64,000 nucleotides of DNA from Krasilnikovia cinnamomea (lineage in GTDB: Bacteria; Actinomycetota; Actinomycetes; Mycobacteriales; Micromonosporaceae). The stretch is from contig NZ_SHKY01000001.1 in the NCBI RefSeq assembly GCF_004217545.1, forward strand, positions 1,736,001 to 1,800,000, written 5' to 3'. A program made the position numbers and the translations under genes. The notes beneath the pieces are model-generated. The model did not search any database and was not told the origin of the DNA. It worked only from the letters and a program-made list of their open reading frames with translations. Positions 25,407 to 34,337 of this stretch are shown in pieces (positions within the stretch are counted from its first letter, which is position 1; every line of letters starts with the position of its first letter).

Positions 25407-26210
25407 TTACGTCAGCGCGACCACCGGGTTGGACAGCTCGCCGATGCCCTGCACCCGCACCGCGACGGTGTCGCCGGAGACGATCTCGCTCACCCCGGCC
25501 GGGGTCCCGGTCAGGATCACGTCGCCCGGCAGCAGCGTCATGACGTGCGACACGTACGACACCAGGGTCGGCACGTCGAAGACCATGTCCCTGGTCCGGC
25601 CGAGCTGGCGTACCTCCATCGCCTCGGGGTCGCGCCCGACCTCGCAGCGGATCTCCAGATCGCTCACGTCCAGGTCGGTGACGATCCACGGGCCCAGCGG
25701 GCAGAACGAGTCGAAGCCCTTCGCCCGCGTCCACTGCGGGTCGCTGCGCTGCAGGTCGCGGGCGGTGACGTCGTTGCCGCAGGTGTAGCCGAAGATCGCC
25801 TTCTCGGCGCCGGCCCGGTCCACCCGGCGAGCGCCGGTCGCCCCGATCACCACCGCCAGCTCGGCCTCGTGCTCCACCCGCTGCGACTGCGGCGGCAGCC
25901 GGATCGCGTCGTTCGGGCCGATCACCGAGGTGGACGGCTTGATGAAGATCAGCGGTTCCTTGGGCACCTCCACCCCGTGTTCGGCGGCGTGCTCGGCGTA
26001 GTTGCGGCCGACCCCGATGACCTTGCTGGAGAAGATCGGCGCCAGCAGCCGGACGTCCGACAGCGCCCACCGCTGGCCCGTGAAACGCACCGCCTCGAAC
26101 GGCAGGCTGTCGATCTCGGCGACGGTCAGACCCGCGGGACCGGCACCCGCCTCACCCTCCACGACGCCGAACGACACCCCACCGGCATGAACAAAACGAG
26201 CGAAGCGCAC
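25407..26210 (-). CDS. fumarylacetoacetate hydrolase (FAH) family protein
   Basis: The 267-residue protein has the metal-dependent FAH fold found in acylpyruvate hydrolases, 2-hydroxyhepta-diene-dioate isomerases and oxaloacetate decarboxylases. Conserved motifs are present: KVIGVGRNYAEHA, the metal-binding HEAELAVVIG, GYTCGNDVTARDLQ and TGTPAGV. These do not decide the substrate. The GTG start at 26210 lacks a good ribosome site, so the start is provisional. It lies upstream of the tRNAs with no clear functional link. Confidence 0.87.
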   Translation of the reverse strand: MRFARFVHAGGVSFGVVEGEAGAGPAGLTVAEIDSLPFEAVRFTGQRWALSDVRLLAPIFSSKVIGVGRNYAEHAAEHGVEVPKEPLIFIKPSTSVIGPNDAIRLPPQSQRVEHEAELAVVIGATGARRVDRAGAEKAIFGYTCGNDVTARDLQRSDPQWTRAKGFDSFCPLGPWIVTDLDVSDLEIRCEVGRDPEAMEVRQLGRTRDMVFDVPTLVSYVSHVMTLLPGDVILTGTPAGVSEIVSGDTVAVRVQGIGELSNPVVALT

Positions 26211-26319
26211 GGAGGAACCCCAATCTGATCAGCGGGTACGCCTGCAGTGAATCTACGCCGGGACCGCTGCGTGTCCGGGGTCGCACCGGACGGTGATCGT
26301 GTGGTCTCGACAGGCTGGA

Positions 26320-26325
26320 TACGCT
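26320..26325 (+). promoter_or_regulatory. -10 box of a probable leaderless promoter
   Basis: TACGCT ends six bases before the ATG at 26332. It supports that ATG as the start of the glycosylase-like gene, for which no Shine-Dalgarno sequence is visible. Confidence 0.45.
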
Positions 26326-26331
26326 GGTGCG

Positions 26332-27330
26332 ATGGGGACGCAGGAGGGCGGGACCCTCCACGAGGGGACCCTGCACGACATCGCGCCGCGCGACGCGGCG
26401 CCCACGGAGCGCGCATTGACCACCACCTTGCCCTCGGTCACCTGGATTCCGCTGGCCCGCGCCCACGCCGAGCGGGCCGACTCGATGACGGCGGGCCACC
26501 GCGCCCGCAAGTCCCGCGGCGAGAAGCACGCCATCGAGGACTTCCTGTACGACTACTACGGCACCCGCCCCGCGACCCTGCGCCGCTGGCATCCCGGCGT
26601 CGGCGCGGGGCTGTCGCCCGCACCCGACGGGCTCGCCGAGCACGCCGCCTGGAAGTGGTACCGGACCTATCCCGACGGTGTGGTCACCCTGGACGTGGCG
26701 GCGTACCTGCACGCCCGCGCGGAGAGCGTGCGCTACATCCACGGCCTGCTCACCGCGACGGCCAGCCGCCCGGTCTTCTCCGGCTGCTTCGGGCTGCACG
26801 AGTGGGCCATGGTCTACCGCCAGCCGGAGCACCGGCACCCGCTGCCGCTGCGGCTGGGCCAGGCCGGCACGGACGCGGTGGTCGAGCAGCACCCGATCCG
26901 CTGCACCCACTTCGACGCGTTCCGGTTCTTCACCCCCGAGGCGGTGGGGCTCAACCGGCTGCAGCCCACCCGGGCCACCCAGGTGGACCTAGACCAGCCC
27001 GGTTGCCTGCACGCCGCGATGGACGTACACAAGTGGGCCGGCAAGCTGGGTGCGGCCGTGCCCGGCGCGCTGGCGCTGGACTGCTTCGCCCTGGCCGCCG
27101 ACATCCGCCTGCTCGACATGCAGGCCTCACCGTACGACCTCAGCTCGTACGGCCAGCCACCGGTGAAGATCGAGACTCCGGAGGGCAAGGCCGAGTACGT
27201 GGCCCGCCAGCGCGAGTTCGCCCGCCGGGCCGCCGCCCTGCGCGCGCGGTTGATCCGGGTCTGCGAGGAACTGCTCGGTCCCGGCCTCGCCGCCCAGAAC
27301 CGCGCGGCCGTCGCCCCGCACAACCTCTGA
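26332..27330 (+). CDS. actinobacterial protein annotated as 3-methyladenine DNA glycosylase-like
   Basis: The protein matches a conserved actinobacterial family often labelled 3-methyladenine DNA glycosylase. It has the sequence HAERADSMTAGHRARKSRGE near residue 45, then HAIEDFLYDYYGTRPA and LRRWHPG. I see no helix-hairpin-helix of classical alkylbase glycosylases, so the enzymatic label should be treated as weak. The first 28 residues contain a small repeat (GTLHEGTLHD) and may not be translated: an alternative TTG at 26416 has GGAG before it. The stop is three bases from the convergent lipoprotein stop. Confidence 0.65.
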   Translation: MGTQEGGTLHEGTLHDIAPRDAAPTERALTTTLPSVTWIPLARAHAERADSMTAGHRARKSRGEKHAIEDFLYDYYGTRPATLRRWHPGVGAGLSPAPDGLAEHAAWKWYRTYPDGVVTLDVAAYLHARAESVRYIHGLLTATASRPVFSGCFGLHEWAMVYRQPEHRHPLPLRLGQAGTDAVVEQHPIRCTHFDAFRFFTPEAVGLNRLQPTRATQVDLDQPGCLHAAMDVHKWAGKLGAAVPGALALDCFALAADIRLLDMQASPYDLSSYGQPPVKIETPEGKAEYVARQREFARRAAALRARLIRVCEELLGPGLAAQNRAAVAPHNL

Positions 27331-27333
27331 CGG

Positions 27334-27927
27334 TCAGGGCGTGTAGACCTCGTCGGCCTTCGTGATCTGCCCAGCCGCCACGTCGAAGACGAACAGGTGA
27401 TGGCTCTCGTCGAGGGCCTTCTGGAACGTGGCCAGGTCGGCGTCGACGAGGTGCAGCTCCGGCGTCATGTCCACGACGCGCAGCTTCGCGCCCGACGCGA
27501 CCGGCAGCGTACGCAGCTTGGTGTTGTTGTTCCGGTAGTAGTAGCCGGTGCACCAGTCGTTGGCCGTCTCCGTCACGCCGTCCTGCTTGCAGGCGGCCTC
27601 CGCCTTCTTGCCCTCGAACCAGTCGACGAGGTCGAACGTGATGGTGTGCTCCGCGGGATCGGCGGCCTTGATGAAGGCGTGCTGGGTGCCGGTGAGCGGC
27701 GCCGCCGTGGCACCGGCCGACCGCGACGGGCCGGCGGACCCGCTGGTGGGGGCCGGTTGCGACGTGGCGGCGGGGCCGGTCGCGGCGGTCGCGGCCGGGG
27801 CGCTGGCCGACGTACCCACCGGCGCTGTGGCCGTCGGCCCGGCGCCGCCGCCGGTGTGTCCACACGCGGCCAGCGGCGCCAGCAACACGGGGATGAGAAC
27901 GATGCGCCGCAGCACGGTGGCCTCCAT
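27334..27927 (-). CDS. putative secreted lipoprotein
   Basis: A lipoprotein signal peptide is clear from the ATG at 27927: positively charged N-terminus, hydrophobic core and lipobox LAAC with C22 as the lipidated residue. A Thr/Ala/Pro/Ser-rich linker of about 60 residues follows. The C-terminal domain of about 100 residues contains VDWFEGKKAEAACK and DWCTGYYYRN, with two cysteines that may form a disulfide. It is not recognised as a named domain. The 231-residue open frame upstream of this ATG is unlikely because it would bury the signal peptide. Confidence 0.75.
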   Translation of the reverse strand: MEATVLRRIVLIPVLLAPLAACGHTGGGAGPTATAPVGTSASAPAATAATGPAATSQPAPTSGSAGPSRSAGATAAPLTGTQHAFIKAADPAEHTITFDLVDWFEGKKAEAACKQDGVTETANDWCTGYYYRNNNTKLRTLPVASGAKLRVVDMTPELHLVDADLATFQKALDESHHLFVFDVAAGQITKADEVYTP

Positions 27928-28115
27928 GACTGTTCGGATGGTCGCGGCTTGCCCGTGGCGGCGTGCGGCCTCCCGGTGCGACAGCATCATGATGATGGCC
28001 CGCCGGCCCGGCCGGTGACCGGGCCGCACCGGGTGGCACGAAGCCAGGAGAACCGCAGGTCCGAGCCCTCCCGGTGGCCCAGATCCGGCAGCGTCCGCGA
28101 CCCGGGGCGGCGCGG

Positions 28116-28541
28116 TCAGTCGAGGTCGCCGCGCCTGCCCCGCTTGACCTGGCTCCGGCGCTTCTTGTCGGCGATCCGGCGCTCCACCGCGCCCCGCGAC
28201 GGCCTGGTGGCCCGCCGCACCCGCGGCGGGGGCGCGATCGCCCCGGCCACCAGCCCGGCGAGGCGGGCCGCGGCGGCCTCCCGGTTACGCAACTGGGAAC
28301 GGTGCTCCGACGCGGTGACGGTGAGCACACCGTTGACGAGCCGCCCGCCGAGCCGCCCGGCGGCGCGCTCGCGCAGGGCGGGCGGCAGCATCTCGGAACC
28401 GGCCAGGTCCCACGACAGCTCCACCCGGGAGTCCGTCGTGTTCACGCCCTGGCCGCCCGGGCCGCTGGACCGCGAGAAACGCCAGGACAACTCGGCGGCC
28501 GGGATCGTCAGTCGGTCGTTCACCCGTACGTCGTCCGGCAC
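28116..28541 (-). CDS. arfB: alternative ribosome-rescue factor ArfB (peptidyl-tRNA hydrolase)
   Basis: ArfB enters stalled ribosomes lacking a stop codon and hydrolyses the peptidyl-tRNA. The 141-residue protein has the catalytic GGQ at 29-31 in RSSGPGGQGVNTTDSRVE and a long basic C-terminal tail (RRIADKKRRSQVKRGRRG) that occupies the mRNA channel in this family. Absence of the codon-recognition domains of RF1/RF2 separates it from release factors. The stop lies 188 bases from the next minus-strand gene. Confidence 0.93.
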   Translation of the reverse strand: MPDDVRVNDRLTIPAAELSWRFSRSSGPGGQGVNTTDSRVELSWDLAGSEMLPPALRERAAGRLGGRLVNGVLTVTASEHRSQLRNREAAAARLAGLVAGAIAPPPRVRRATRPSRGAVERRIADKKRRSQVKRGRRGDLD

Positions 28542-28704
28542 GCGATCAGCATTCCATCCGCGGGCCTCGGCATGCCACGCGATTGTGGATCATCGTGGCG
28601 GCGCGCCGGTAGGTGAAGCGGTCGAATCGGCCGAGGCGCGACGTACACGCCCGGCGATGGAGATACTGGACGCCGGCGGGGTTCCCCGCGCACAAGGAGG
28701 TTGC

Positions 28705-30018
28705 GTGTCTGCACAGCCCACACCGGTCACGGCGACCGGCTACCCGTGGCCCATCGAAACCACGCGCCTGGCCAACGGGCTACGCGTCGTCGTCAGCGAG
28801 GACCGCAGCGCCCCGGTGGTCTGCGTCAACCTCTGGTACGACGTCGGTTCCCGGCACGAGCCACCCGGACAGACCGGCTTCGCGCACCTCTTCGAGCACC
28901 TGATGTTCGAGGGTTCGCTGCACGTGGCGAAGACCGAGCACATGCGCCTGGTACAGGGCTCGGGCGGTTCGCTGAACGCCACCACGAACCCGGACCGCAC
29001 CAACTACTTCGAGACCCTGCCGGCGGAGCACCTGGAGTTGGCCATCTGGCTGGAGGCCGACCGCATGGGCGGCCTGGTACCCGCGCTGACCCAGGAGACA
29101 CTGGACAACCAGCGCGAGGTGGTCAAGAACGAGCGGCGCCAGCGCTACGAGAACGTCCCGTACGGTGACGCGTGGCTGCGCCTGCTGCCGCTGCTGTACC
29201 CGCCGGGACACCCGTACCACCACGCGACGATCGGGTCGATGGAGGACCTGAACGCGGCCGCGCTGGAGGTGTTCCAGGCGTTCCACCAGCGCTACTACGC
29301 CCCGAACAACGCGGTGCTCACCGTCGTCGGCGACACCACGCCGGACGAGGTCTTCACGCTGGCGGACCGGTACTTCGGGTCGCTGTCCCCGGTGCCCGAC
29401 ATCCCACCGGCGCCGAGCGGGCACCTGAGCGGACCCGCCACGGCACCGGCGCGGGACACCGTCTCCGCGGCGGTTCCGGCCCCGCGGATCTATCTCGCCC
29501 ACCGGACCCACCCCTTCGGTACGGCCGGGTACGACGCGGTGACCGTACTGGCGACCGTGCTGGGCAGCGGCCGCGGCAGCCGGCTGTACCAGCGCCTCGC
29601 GGACGGCGCCCGGATCGCCCAGCCCGACTACGTCGGCGCGTACGGGGTGGATCTGGCGCACGCACCCGCCCCGCTGATCGTCACCGCCACGGCCAAGGAC
29701 GGGGTGAGTCCGCAGACCCTGGAGGACGGACTGGCGGAGGTGGTGGACAGCCTGGCCACCGAGCCGGTCACGGAGGCGGAGCTGGACCGGGCGAAGGCGC
29801 TGCTGACGACCGCGTGGTGGCGCCAGGTGTCCACGGTGGGCGGCCGCGCCGACACCCTCGGCCGGTACGCCACCCAGTTCGGCGATCCGGCGGCGGCCGG
29901 GTACCGGCTGCCCGCCTGGCAGGCCGTCACCGCCGGGGACGTCGCCGATGTGGCCGCGCAGGTGCTGCGCCCCGAATCCCGCGTCACGCTGACCTACCTG
30001 CCGAAGGAGTCCTCATGA
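28705..30018 (+). CDS. M16 family zinc metalloprotease (catalytic subunit)
   Basis: The 437-residue protein is an insulinase/pitrilysin-type peptidase. It has the inverted zinc motif HLFEH at 61-65 and a conserved glutamate in the NQREVVKNERR helix at about 136-143 as the third ligand. No signal peptide is visible, so it is cytoplasmic. The GTG start follows a strong AAGGAGG. The next gene begins inside its stop codon (ATGA). The pair follows the common actinobacterial pattern of one active and one inactive M16 subunit forming a closed chamber. Confidence 0.93.
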   Translation: MSAQPTPVTATGYPWPIETTRLANGLRVVVSEDRSAPVVCVNLWYDVGSRHEPPGQTGFAHLFEHLMFEGSLHVAKTEHMRLVQGSGGSLNATTNPDRTNYFETLPAEHLELAIWLEADRMGGLVPALTQETLDNQREVVKNERRQRYENVPYGDAWLRLLPLLYPPGHPYHHATIGSMEDLNAAALEVFQAFHQRYYAPNNAVLTVVGDTTPDEVFTLADRYFGSLSPVPDIPPAPSGHLSGPATAPARDTVSAAVPAPRIYLAHRTHPFGTAGYDAVTVLATVLGSGRGSRLYQRLADGARIAQPDYVGAYGVDLAHAPAPLIVTATAKDGVSPQTLEDGLAEVVDSLATEPVTEAELDRAKALLTTAWWRQVSTVGGRADTLGRYATQFGDPAAAGYRLPAWQAVTAGDVADVAAQVLRPESRVTLTYLPKESS

Positions 30019-31361
30019 CCCTCGTCGCCGATCGGCCCGGGCCGGGGCGTGCCCGGCCCTACACCTTCCCGGCGGTCACCCGCCGCGAGATCGGGGGCGG
30101 CCTGGTCGTCGCCGCGCACCTGCCCGGTCAGTCGCTGGCCACGGCGGCGCTGCTGCTCGACGCGGGCGCGGCACGGGAGGCCGCCGGGCGGGAGGGCACG
30201 GCCACGGTGCTGGCCAAGTGCCTGGAGGAGGGCACCACGGCCCGCGACTCCGCGGCGTACGCGCTGGCGTTGGAGGGACTCGGCGCCGAGCTGTCCACTT
30301 CGGTCGACTGGGACACCTTCCAGGTGAGCGTCTCGGTGCCGGCCGGTGTGCTGCTGCCGGCGGTGGAGTTGCTGTCCGAGGCCACCCGTACCCCTAGGTT
30401 GGACCCGGCCGATGTGACCCGGGTGCGCGACGACGAGGTCAGCGCCCTGCGGATGGAATGGGCTCAGCCGGGGCCGCGCGCGGACGCCGCCCTGCGCGCC
30501 GACCTGTTCGGCGCGCGGGAGCGCTACGGCCGCCCGCCGCACGGCGATCCGGCCTCGGTGGCGGCCGTGACGGTCGAGGACGTGACCGGCTTCCACGCGA
30601 CGTGGCTGCGCCGCCCCGGCGTGCTGCTGGTCGCCGGTGACCTGGAGGTGCTCGACCTGGACGCGCTCGCCGCGGCGGCCTTCGCGGACACCACGGGCGG
30701 CCCGGCCGACGAGGGCGGCGTGCTGGGGGTTCCGGTGCGCGCCAGCCGCCGGGTGGTGCTGGTGGACCGGCCCGGCAGCGTGCAGTCCACGCTGCGGCTG
30801 GGGCACCGCGCGCCGCACCGCGCGCATCCCGACTACGTCGCGATGACGCTGGCGGCGACCGTGCTGGGCGGCGCGTTCACCTCCCGGCTCAACCACCTGA
30901 TCCGCGAGGTCAAGGGCTACACGTACGGGATCCGCGGCGATTTCGCGCTGACCCGCCGCTTCGGCCGGTTCGGGGTGAGCGCGGCGGTGCAGACCGCGGT
31001 GACCGTGCCGGCGCTGGCGGACACGGTCGGCGAGATCTCCCTGATGCGCCAGGGTGGCGTGACGGAGGACGAGCTGGCGGTGGCCCGAACGTGGCGGGCC
31101 GGGCAGCTCACCGTGGAGATGCAGACGCCGGGCGCGATCGCGGCGGCGCTGGCCACCCTCGTGATCCACGGTCTGCCGGACGACTATCACGCGACGCTGC
31201 GCAGCCAGTTGCTGGAGGCGACGGTCGAGCAGGTGTCGGCGGCGGCGTTAGCGCACCTGCATCCCGAGGGGATGACCCTGGTCGTCGAGGGCGACGCGGC
31301 GGTGATCCGCGACGAGCTGGCGGCGGCCCAGATCGGCGACATCGTCGACGCCGACGTCTGA
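30015..31361 (+). CDS. M16 family peptidase-like protein (non-catalytic partner)
   Basis: The 448-residue protein has the M16 fold but no HxxEH; the equivalent region reads TVLAKCLEEGTTA. The substrate-binding Arg/Tyr pair typical of the inactive subunit is kept in LIREVKGYTYGIRGD near residue 300. It probably forms a heterodimer with the catalytic subunit encoded just upstream, as mitochondrial processing peptidase subunits and other bacterial M16 pairs do. Translational coupling through a four-base overlap supports fixed stoichiometry. Confidence 0.9.
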   Translation: MTLVADRPGPGRARPYTFPAVTRREIGGGLVVAAHLPGQSLATAALLLDAGAAREAAGREGTATVLAKCLEEGTTARDSAAYALALEGLGAELSTSVDWDTFQVSVSVPAGVLLPAVELLSEATRTPRLDPADVTRVRDDEVSALRMEWAQPGPRADAALRADLFGARERYGRPPHGDPASVAAVTVEDVTGFHATWLRRPGVLLVAGDLEVLDLDALAAAAFADTTGGPADEGGVLGVPVRASRRVVLVDRPGSVQSTLRLGHRAPHRAHPDYVAMTLAATVLGGAFTSRLNHLIREVKGYTYGIRGDFALTRRFGRFGVSAAVQTAVTVPALADTVGEISLMRQGGVTEDELAVARTWRAGQLTVEMQTPGAIAAALATLVIHGLPDDYHATLRSQLLEATVEQVSAAALAHLHPEGMTLVVEGDAAVIRDELAAAQIGDIVDADV

Positions 31362-31390
31362 GGCGGACGGACGCGGACCAGAGTGGACGG

Positions 31391-31420
31391 CGGGCCCCGG
31401 GGTTGGTGCCCCGGGGCCCG
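31391..31420. terminator. bidirectional terminator hairpin
   Basis: A 12-bp perfect stem (31391-31402 with 31409-31420) with a six-base loop lies in the convergent spacer after the M16 pair and ends 10 bases from the phosphotransferase stop. No T-run is present. Confidence 0.7.
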
Positions 31421-31430
31421 CGACGAACGG

Positions 31431-32408
31431 CTACTTCGCTGCGGCGAGCGCCTTGCCGATGTTCATCTCGGCCAGGTCCAGCATCCATCGCCGGTCCGGG
31501 AAGTCGGTGTCCGCGATGCGCAGCGGCCCCTCGATCAGGGCGAGCACCTGCGCGTACCGGTAGAGCTCCAGCCGGTGCGGGTCGAGATCGACCGGGCGCA
31601 GCGCCGGGTACGCCGTGCCGAAGCGTAGCCGCAGGAAGGCGTGGTCCCACTCGACGTCGAAGTAGGTCAGGCCCTCGATGTCGATCATGACGGGCTCACC
31701 GGCGGGTGTGACCAGCACATGGTCCGGGCCGAGTTCGCCGTGCACGAGGCCGTATGCCGTCCGGGGCGGGACGGCACCGTGGAGCCGCCGCAGGTGCGCG
31801 GTGATCCGCTCGTGCGCCGCGGCGAGCCGGGGGTCGCGGGCTGCCACGGCGTCGAGGTGTGCGAGTGCCCGGTCGATGACGATGTCCTCCGGGCGACGGG
31901 CCTGTGCTGTCTCGTCCGGGGTGCCGGTGAAGAGCTTTCCGGGGCGGGCGCCCGGCGTGGTGTGCAGCCGGCGCAGCGCGTCACCGAGCGCGGACAGCGG
32001 CGCGACCGCCGCCGCGGGATCGCGTTCCATCAGCGTCTCCAGCGTCAGCCCGCCCGCGTCCTCGACGATCGCGATGTCGGCGTCGAGATGCCGGCCGTCA
32101 CGGTCGAGCAGCAGCAGCCGGGGAACCCGCACGCCGGCGGCCGTGAGCGCCGCGTGGTTCACGGCGAACAGTTCCGCGCCCGAGGCGTCGGTGAACGGAT
32201 CGTCCGGCACCGTCTCGGACGGCGGCCAGTAGTTCTCCCCGGGCGCCCAGACGTACAGCACCACGGAGGTCCCGTCGTCCAGGACCAGCCGGTAGACGCC
32301 CTTCTTCGTGCCGCCCGTCAGCCGCTCGAGGCTGGCCGGGTGCCGATCGGTGCCGTACACGTCCGCCACCAGGCACCGTACATCGTCGCGTCGTAGGAAC
32401 GCCCGCAT
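31431..32408 (-). CDS. aminoglycoside-phosphotransferase-like (APH) family protein
   Basis: The 325-residue protein has the APH/choline-kinase fold: GGTKKGVYRLVL as the nucleotide loop, then VVLYVWAPGENYW, and a catalytic loop HGELGPDHVLV followed by the metal-binding VMIDIEGLTYFD. Compared with the classical HGDxxxxN, the catalytic Asp is Glu and the Asn is His, so activity or substrate may differ. Resistance is not implied, because many housekeeping small-molecule kinases share this fold. The ATG at 32408 has AGGGG six bases upstream; the much longer open frame upstream is rejected. Confidence 0.8.
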   Translation of the reverse strand: MRAFLRRDDVRCLVADVYGTDRHPASLERLTGGTKKGVYRLVLDDGTSVVLYVWAPGENYWPPSETVPDDPFTDASGAELFAVNHAALTAAGVRVPRLLLLDRDGRHLDADIAIVEDAGGLTLETLMERDPAAAVAPLSALGDALRRLHTTPGARPGKLFTGTPDETAQARRPEDIVIDRALAHLDAVAARDPRLAAAHERITAHLRRLHGAVPPRTAYGLVHGELGPDHVLVTPAGEPVMIDIEGLTYFDVEWDHAFLRLRFGTAYPALRPVDLDPHRLELYRYAQVLALIEGPLRIADTDFPDRRWMLDLAEMNIGKALAAAK

Positions 32409-32587
32409 CCATGACCCCTCTCGCACCGGGAAACCGCCATGCTGTCCAACCAGACAAACGCCCCACAAGCCAATTCCTGCGATGGCAGCGGCGGGCCGGT
32501 CCGGGCGGTTCGGGATTCGGTGCGGCATGACAACGTTGTCGGAGGTTGCCAGGACGTGACAGGCGAGTTTCAATACGTCCTGCGCTC

Positions 32588-32603
32588 GTGAGAGCGCTCT
32601 CAC
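32588..32603 (+). promoter_or_regulatory. LacI-type operator upstream of secreted glycosidase
   Basis: GTGAGAGCGCTCTCAC is a perfect 16-bp palindrome centred on the GCGC core typical of LacI-family operators in actinobacteria. It ends 16 bases before the glycosidase start, and a plausible TTGCCA (-35) lies just upstream, so bound regulator would block transcription. A LacI-family gene sits at 52.9 kb, but no link between the two is shown. Confidence 0.65.
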
Positions 32604-32619
32604 AACGTCAGGAGCGCCC

Positions 32620-34104
32620 ATGCCCGCCGTCCGGCCCACCCCCGCCGCGCCCCTCTCCCGCCGTCGCCTGCTGGCCCTGCCCGCCGCCGCGGCCGCCGCC
32701 ACGATGACCGCGCCGCTGTTCTCCCCCGACGCCGCGGTCGCCGGCACGTACGCCTCCCGCAACCTGGTCGACCGCTCGCTGGCCGGGCCGGTCACCCGGG
32801 CGTACCGGTACCTCGACGTCGTGCAGGACGCCTACGTCAAGGGTGGCGAACCGCGGCTGCTGCAGTCGTACAACAACGAGAGCGGGCTGATGACCAGCGC
32901 CTTCGTGTACGACAACGCGCTGGCGGTGCTCGCGTACCTGGCCAACCCGACGGTCGCCAACGTGCGCCGGGCCCGGCTCGTCGGCGACGCGCTGCTCTGG
33001 GTCCAGGCCAACGACGAGACGTTCAGCGACGGCCGGGTACGCCAGGCGTACGCCGCGGGCCCGATGCTCTTCTACGGCGGCGGCCCGTACTTCCCCGGCC
33101 TCAAGCGGGCGGACGGCAAGGCCTCGGTGCTGTACCCGTTCGGCTTCGGCGGCTCCTCCACCGGCGACCAGGCGTGGACCGCGCTCGCCCTGGCCCAGCT
33201 GTACGTCGACACCAGAATCACCAAGTACCTCGACGGCGCGGTCGCGCTCGGCCGGTGGATCGCCGAGCGGAGCTCGCCGTACCGGTACGGCGGCTACCAC
33301 GGCGGCCTGCAGTCCGACGGCGTCACCGCCCAGCGCTGGACCGCGACGGAACACAACATCGACGCGTACGCCCTGTTCGCGCTGCTCGCCAAGCTCACCC
33401 GGGACCGGCGGTGGGGCGCGCGGGCGGCAGTGGCGGCGGACTTCGTCCGGGCCATGTGGAACCCGGCGCAGGGGCACTTCTGGACCGGCACCCTCGGCGG
33501 CAACCCGGGCGAGGACCCGAACCAGATCAACACCGGCAACATCGCCGAGGACACCCAGACCTGGGCGCTGCTCGGACTCGGCGAGCGCTGCCACGACGAG
33601 GCCGTCGACTGGGCGGTCGAGCACCTGTGGAACACCGACGGCGGCGTCGGCTCCCAGCTGCCACCGGGCGTCAAGATCTCCGGGTTGGCCTTCAGCACCG
33701 AGGCCAAGAAGGCGACCGGCACGGTGCCCAACAGCGACCTGCCCAACAACCCCCGCGCGGTGTGGCTGGAGGGCAACGGGCACGCCGCGCTGGCGCTGCT
33801 CAAGCGGGGCCGGCCCGGGGACGCCGTGCTGGCCCGGCGGCTGCTGCACGAGACCGTCGTCGCCCAGGAGCAGCTCGGCGGCGGGCAGACCGTCGGGCTC
33901 ACCGCCGACCCCGAGAGCGGACGGCTGTCCAACCCGGGCGAGGGCGGCACCTGGACCGGCACCGCGCTGCCGGAGCAGTCCGGCATCGTCGCGGCCAGCA
34001 GCGCGTTCGACACGGGGTTCCTGTTCGGGTACTTCCAGCGCCAGCACGTGGGCGCCACGTCATGGTTCGTGATGGCGGCGCAGGGTTTCAACCCGTTCCG
34101 GTGA
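32620..34104 (+). CDS. secreted six-hairpin (alpha/alpha)6 glycosidase-like protein
   Basis: The 494-residue protein has a Tat-like signal (SRRRLLALP, then an Ala-rich core to about residue 41), so it is probably exported folded. The mature part is made of repeated helices with patterns such as DQAWTALALAQLYVDT and TEHNIDAYALFALLAKLT, characteristic of six-hairpin glycosidase folds. I cannot assign a glycoside hydrolase family or substrate. AGGAG lies five bases before the ATG. A LacI operator directly upstream suggests induction by a sugar. Confidence 0.75.
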   Translation: MPAVRPTPAAPLSRRRLLALPAAAAAATMTAPLFSPDAAVAGTYASRNLVDRSLAGPVTRAYRYLDVVQDAYVKGGEPRLLQSYNNESGLMTSAFVYDNALAVLAYLANPTVANVRRARLVGDALLWVQANDETFSDGRVRQAYAAGPMLFYGGGPYFPGLKRADGKASVLYPFGFGGSSTGDQAWTALALAQLYVDTRITKYLDGAVALGRWIAERSSPYRYGGYHGGLQSDGVTAQRWTATEHNIDAYALFALLAKLTRDRRWGARAAVAADFVRAMWNPAQGHFWTGTLGGNPGEDPNQINTGNIAEDTQTWALLGLGERCHDEAVDWAVEHLWNTDGGVGSQLPPGVKISGLAFSTEAKKATGTVPNSDLPNNPRAVWLEGNGHAALALLKRGRPGDAVLARRLLHETVVAQEQLGGGQTVGLTADPESGRLSNPGEGGTWTGTALPEQSGIVAASSAFDTGFLFGYFQRQHVGATSWFVMAAQGFNPFR

Positions 34105-34187
34105 CGGTGTGCCCGTCCGGGCCGCCGGGGAGCAGCGGCACGGTTCACGGGGGTCGTGCCGCTGCCCCAGCGGGCGCGCCCGCCCCC

Positions 34188-34224
34188 GCACGGCGCCCGC
34201 CCTCGGCGGGGGCGGGCGCCGTGC
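34188..34224 (+). terminator. terminator after the glycosidase
   Basis: A 15-bp perfect stem (34188-34202 with 34210-34224) with a seven-base loop lies 84 bases after the stop codon. It is extremely GC-rich and lacks a T-run. Confidence 0.75.
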
Positions 34225-34325
34225 CGGGCGGCCCGAATAGCCGGCGCGGGGCTCCGGCGAGGCGGGTGGCGTGGGCTCGGGTGTGACGGATCTCCTGCGA
34301 TTCGGGCGACGTGGCGCACACCGGA

Positions 34326-34331
34326 TAACGT
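34326..34331 (+). promoter_or_regulatory. -10 box of a probable leaderless promoter
   Basis: TAACGT ends six bases before the ATG at 34338; no ribosome-binding sequence lies between. Confidence 0.55.
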
Positions 34332-34337
34332 CGCGCC

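Noticed and set aside
31431..32795. 454-residue version of the phosphotransferase
   Set aside because: The extra N-terminal part is unlike the family; the ATG at 32408 has a good ribosome site.
32608..34047. 479-codon minus-strand frame opposite the glycosidase
   Set aside because: The plus-strand gene has a signal peptide, ribosome site and operator; the minus-strand text is Gly/Arg/Val repeats.
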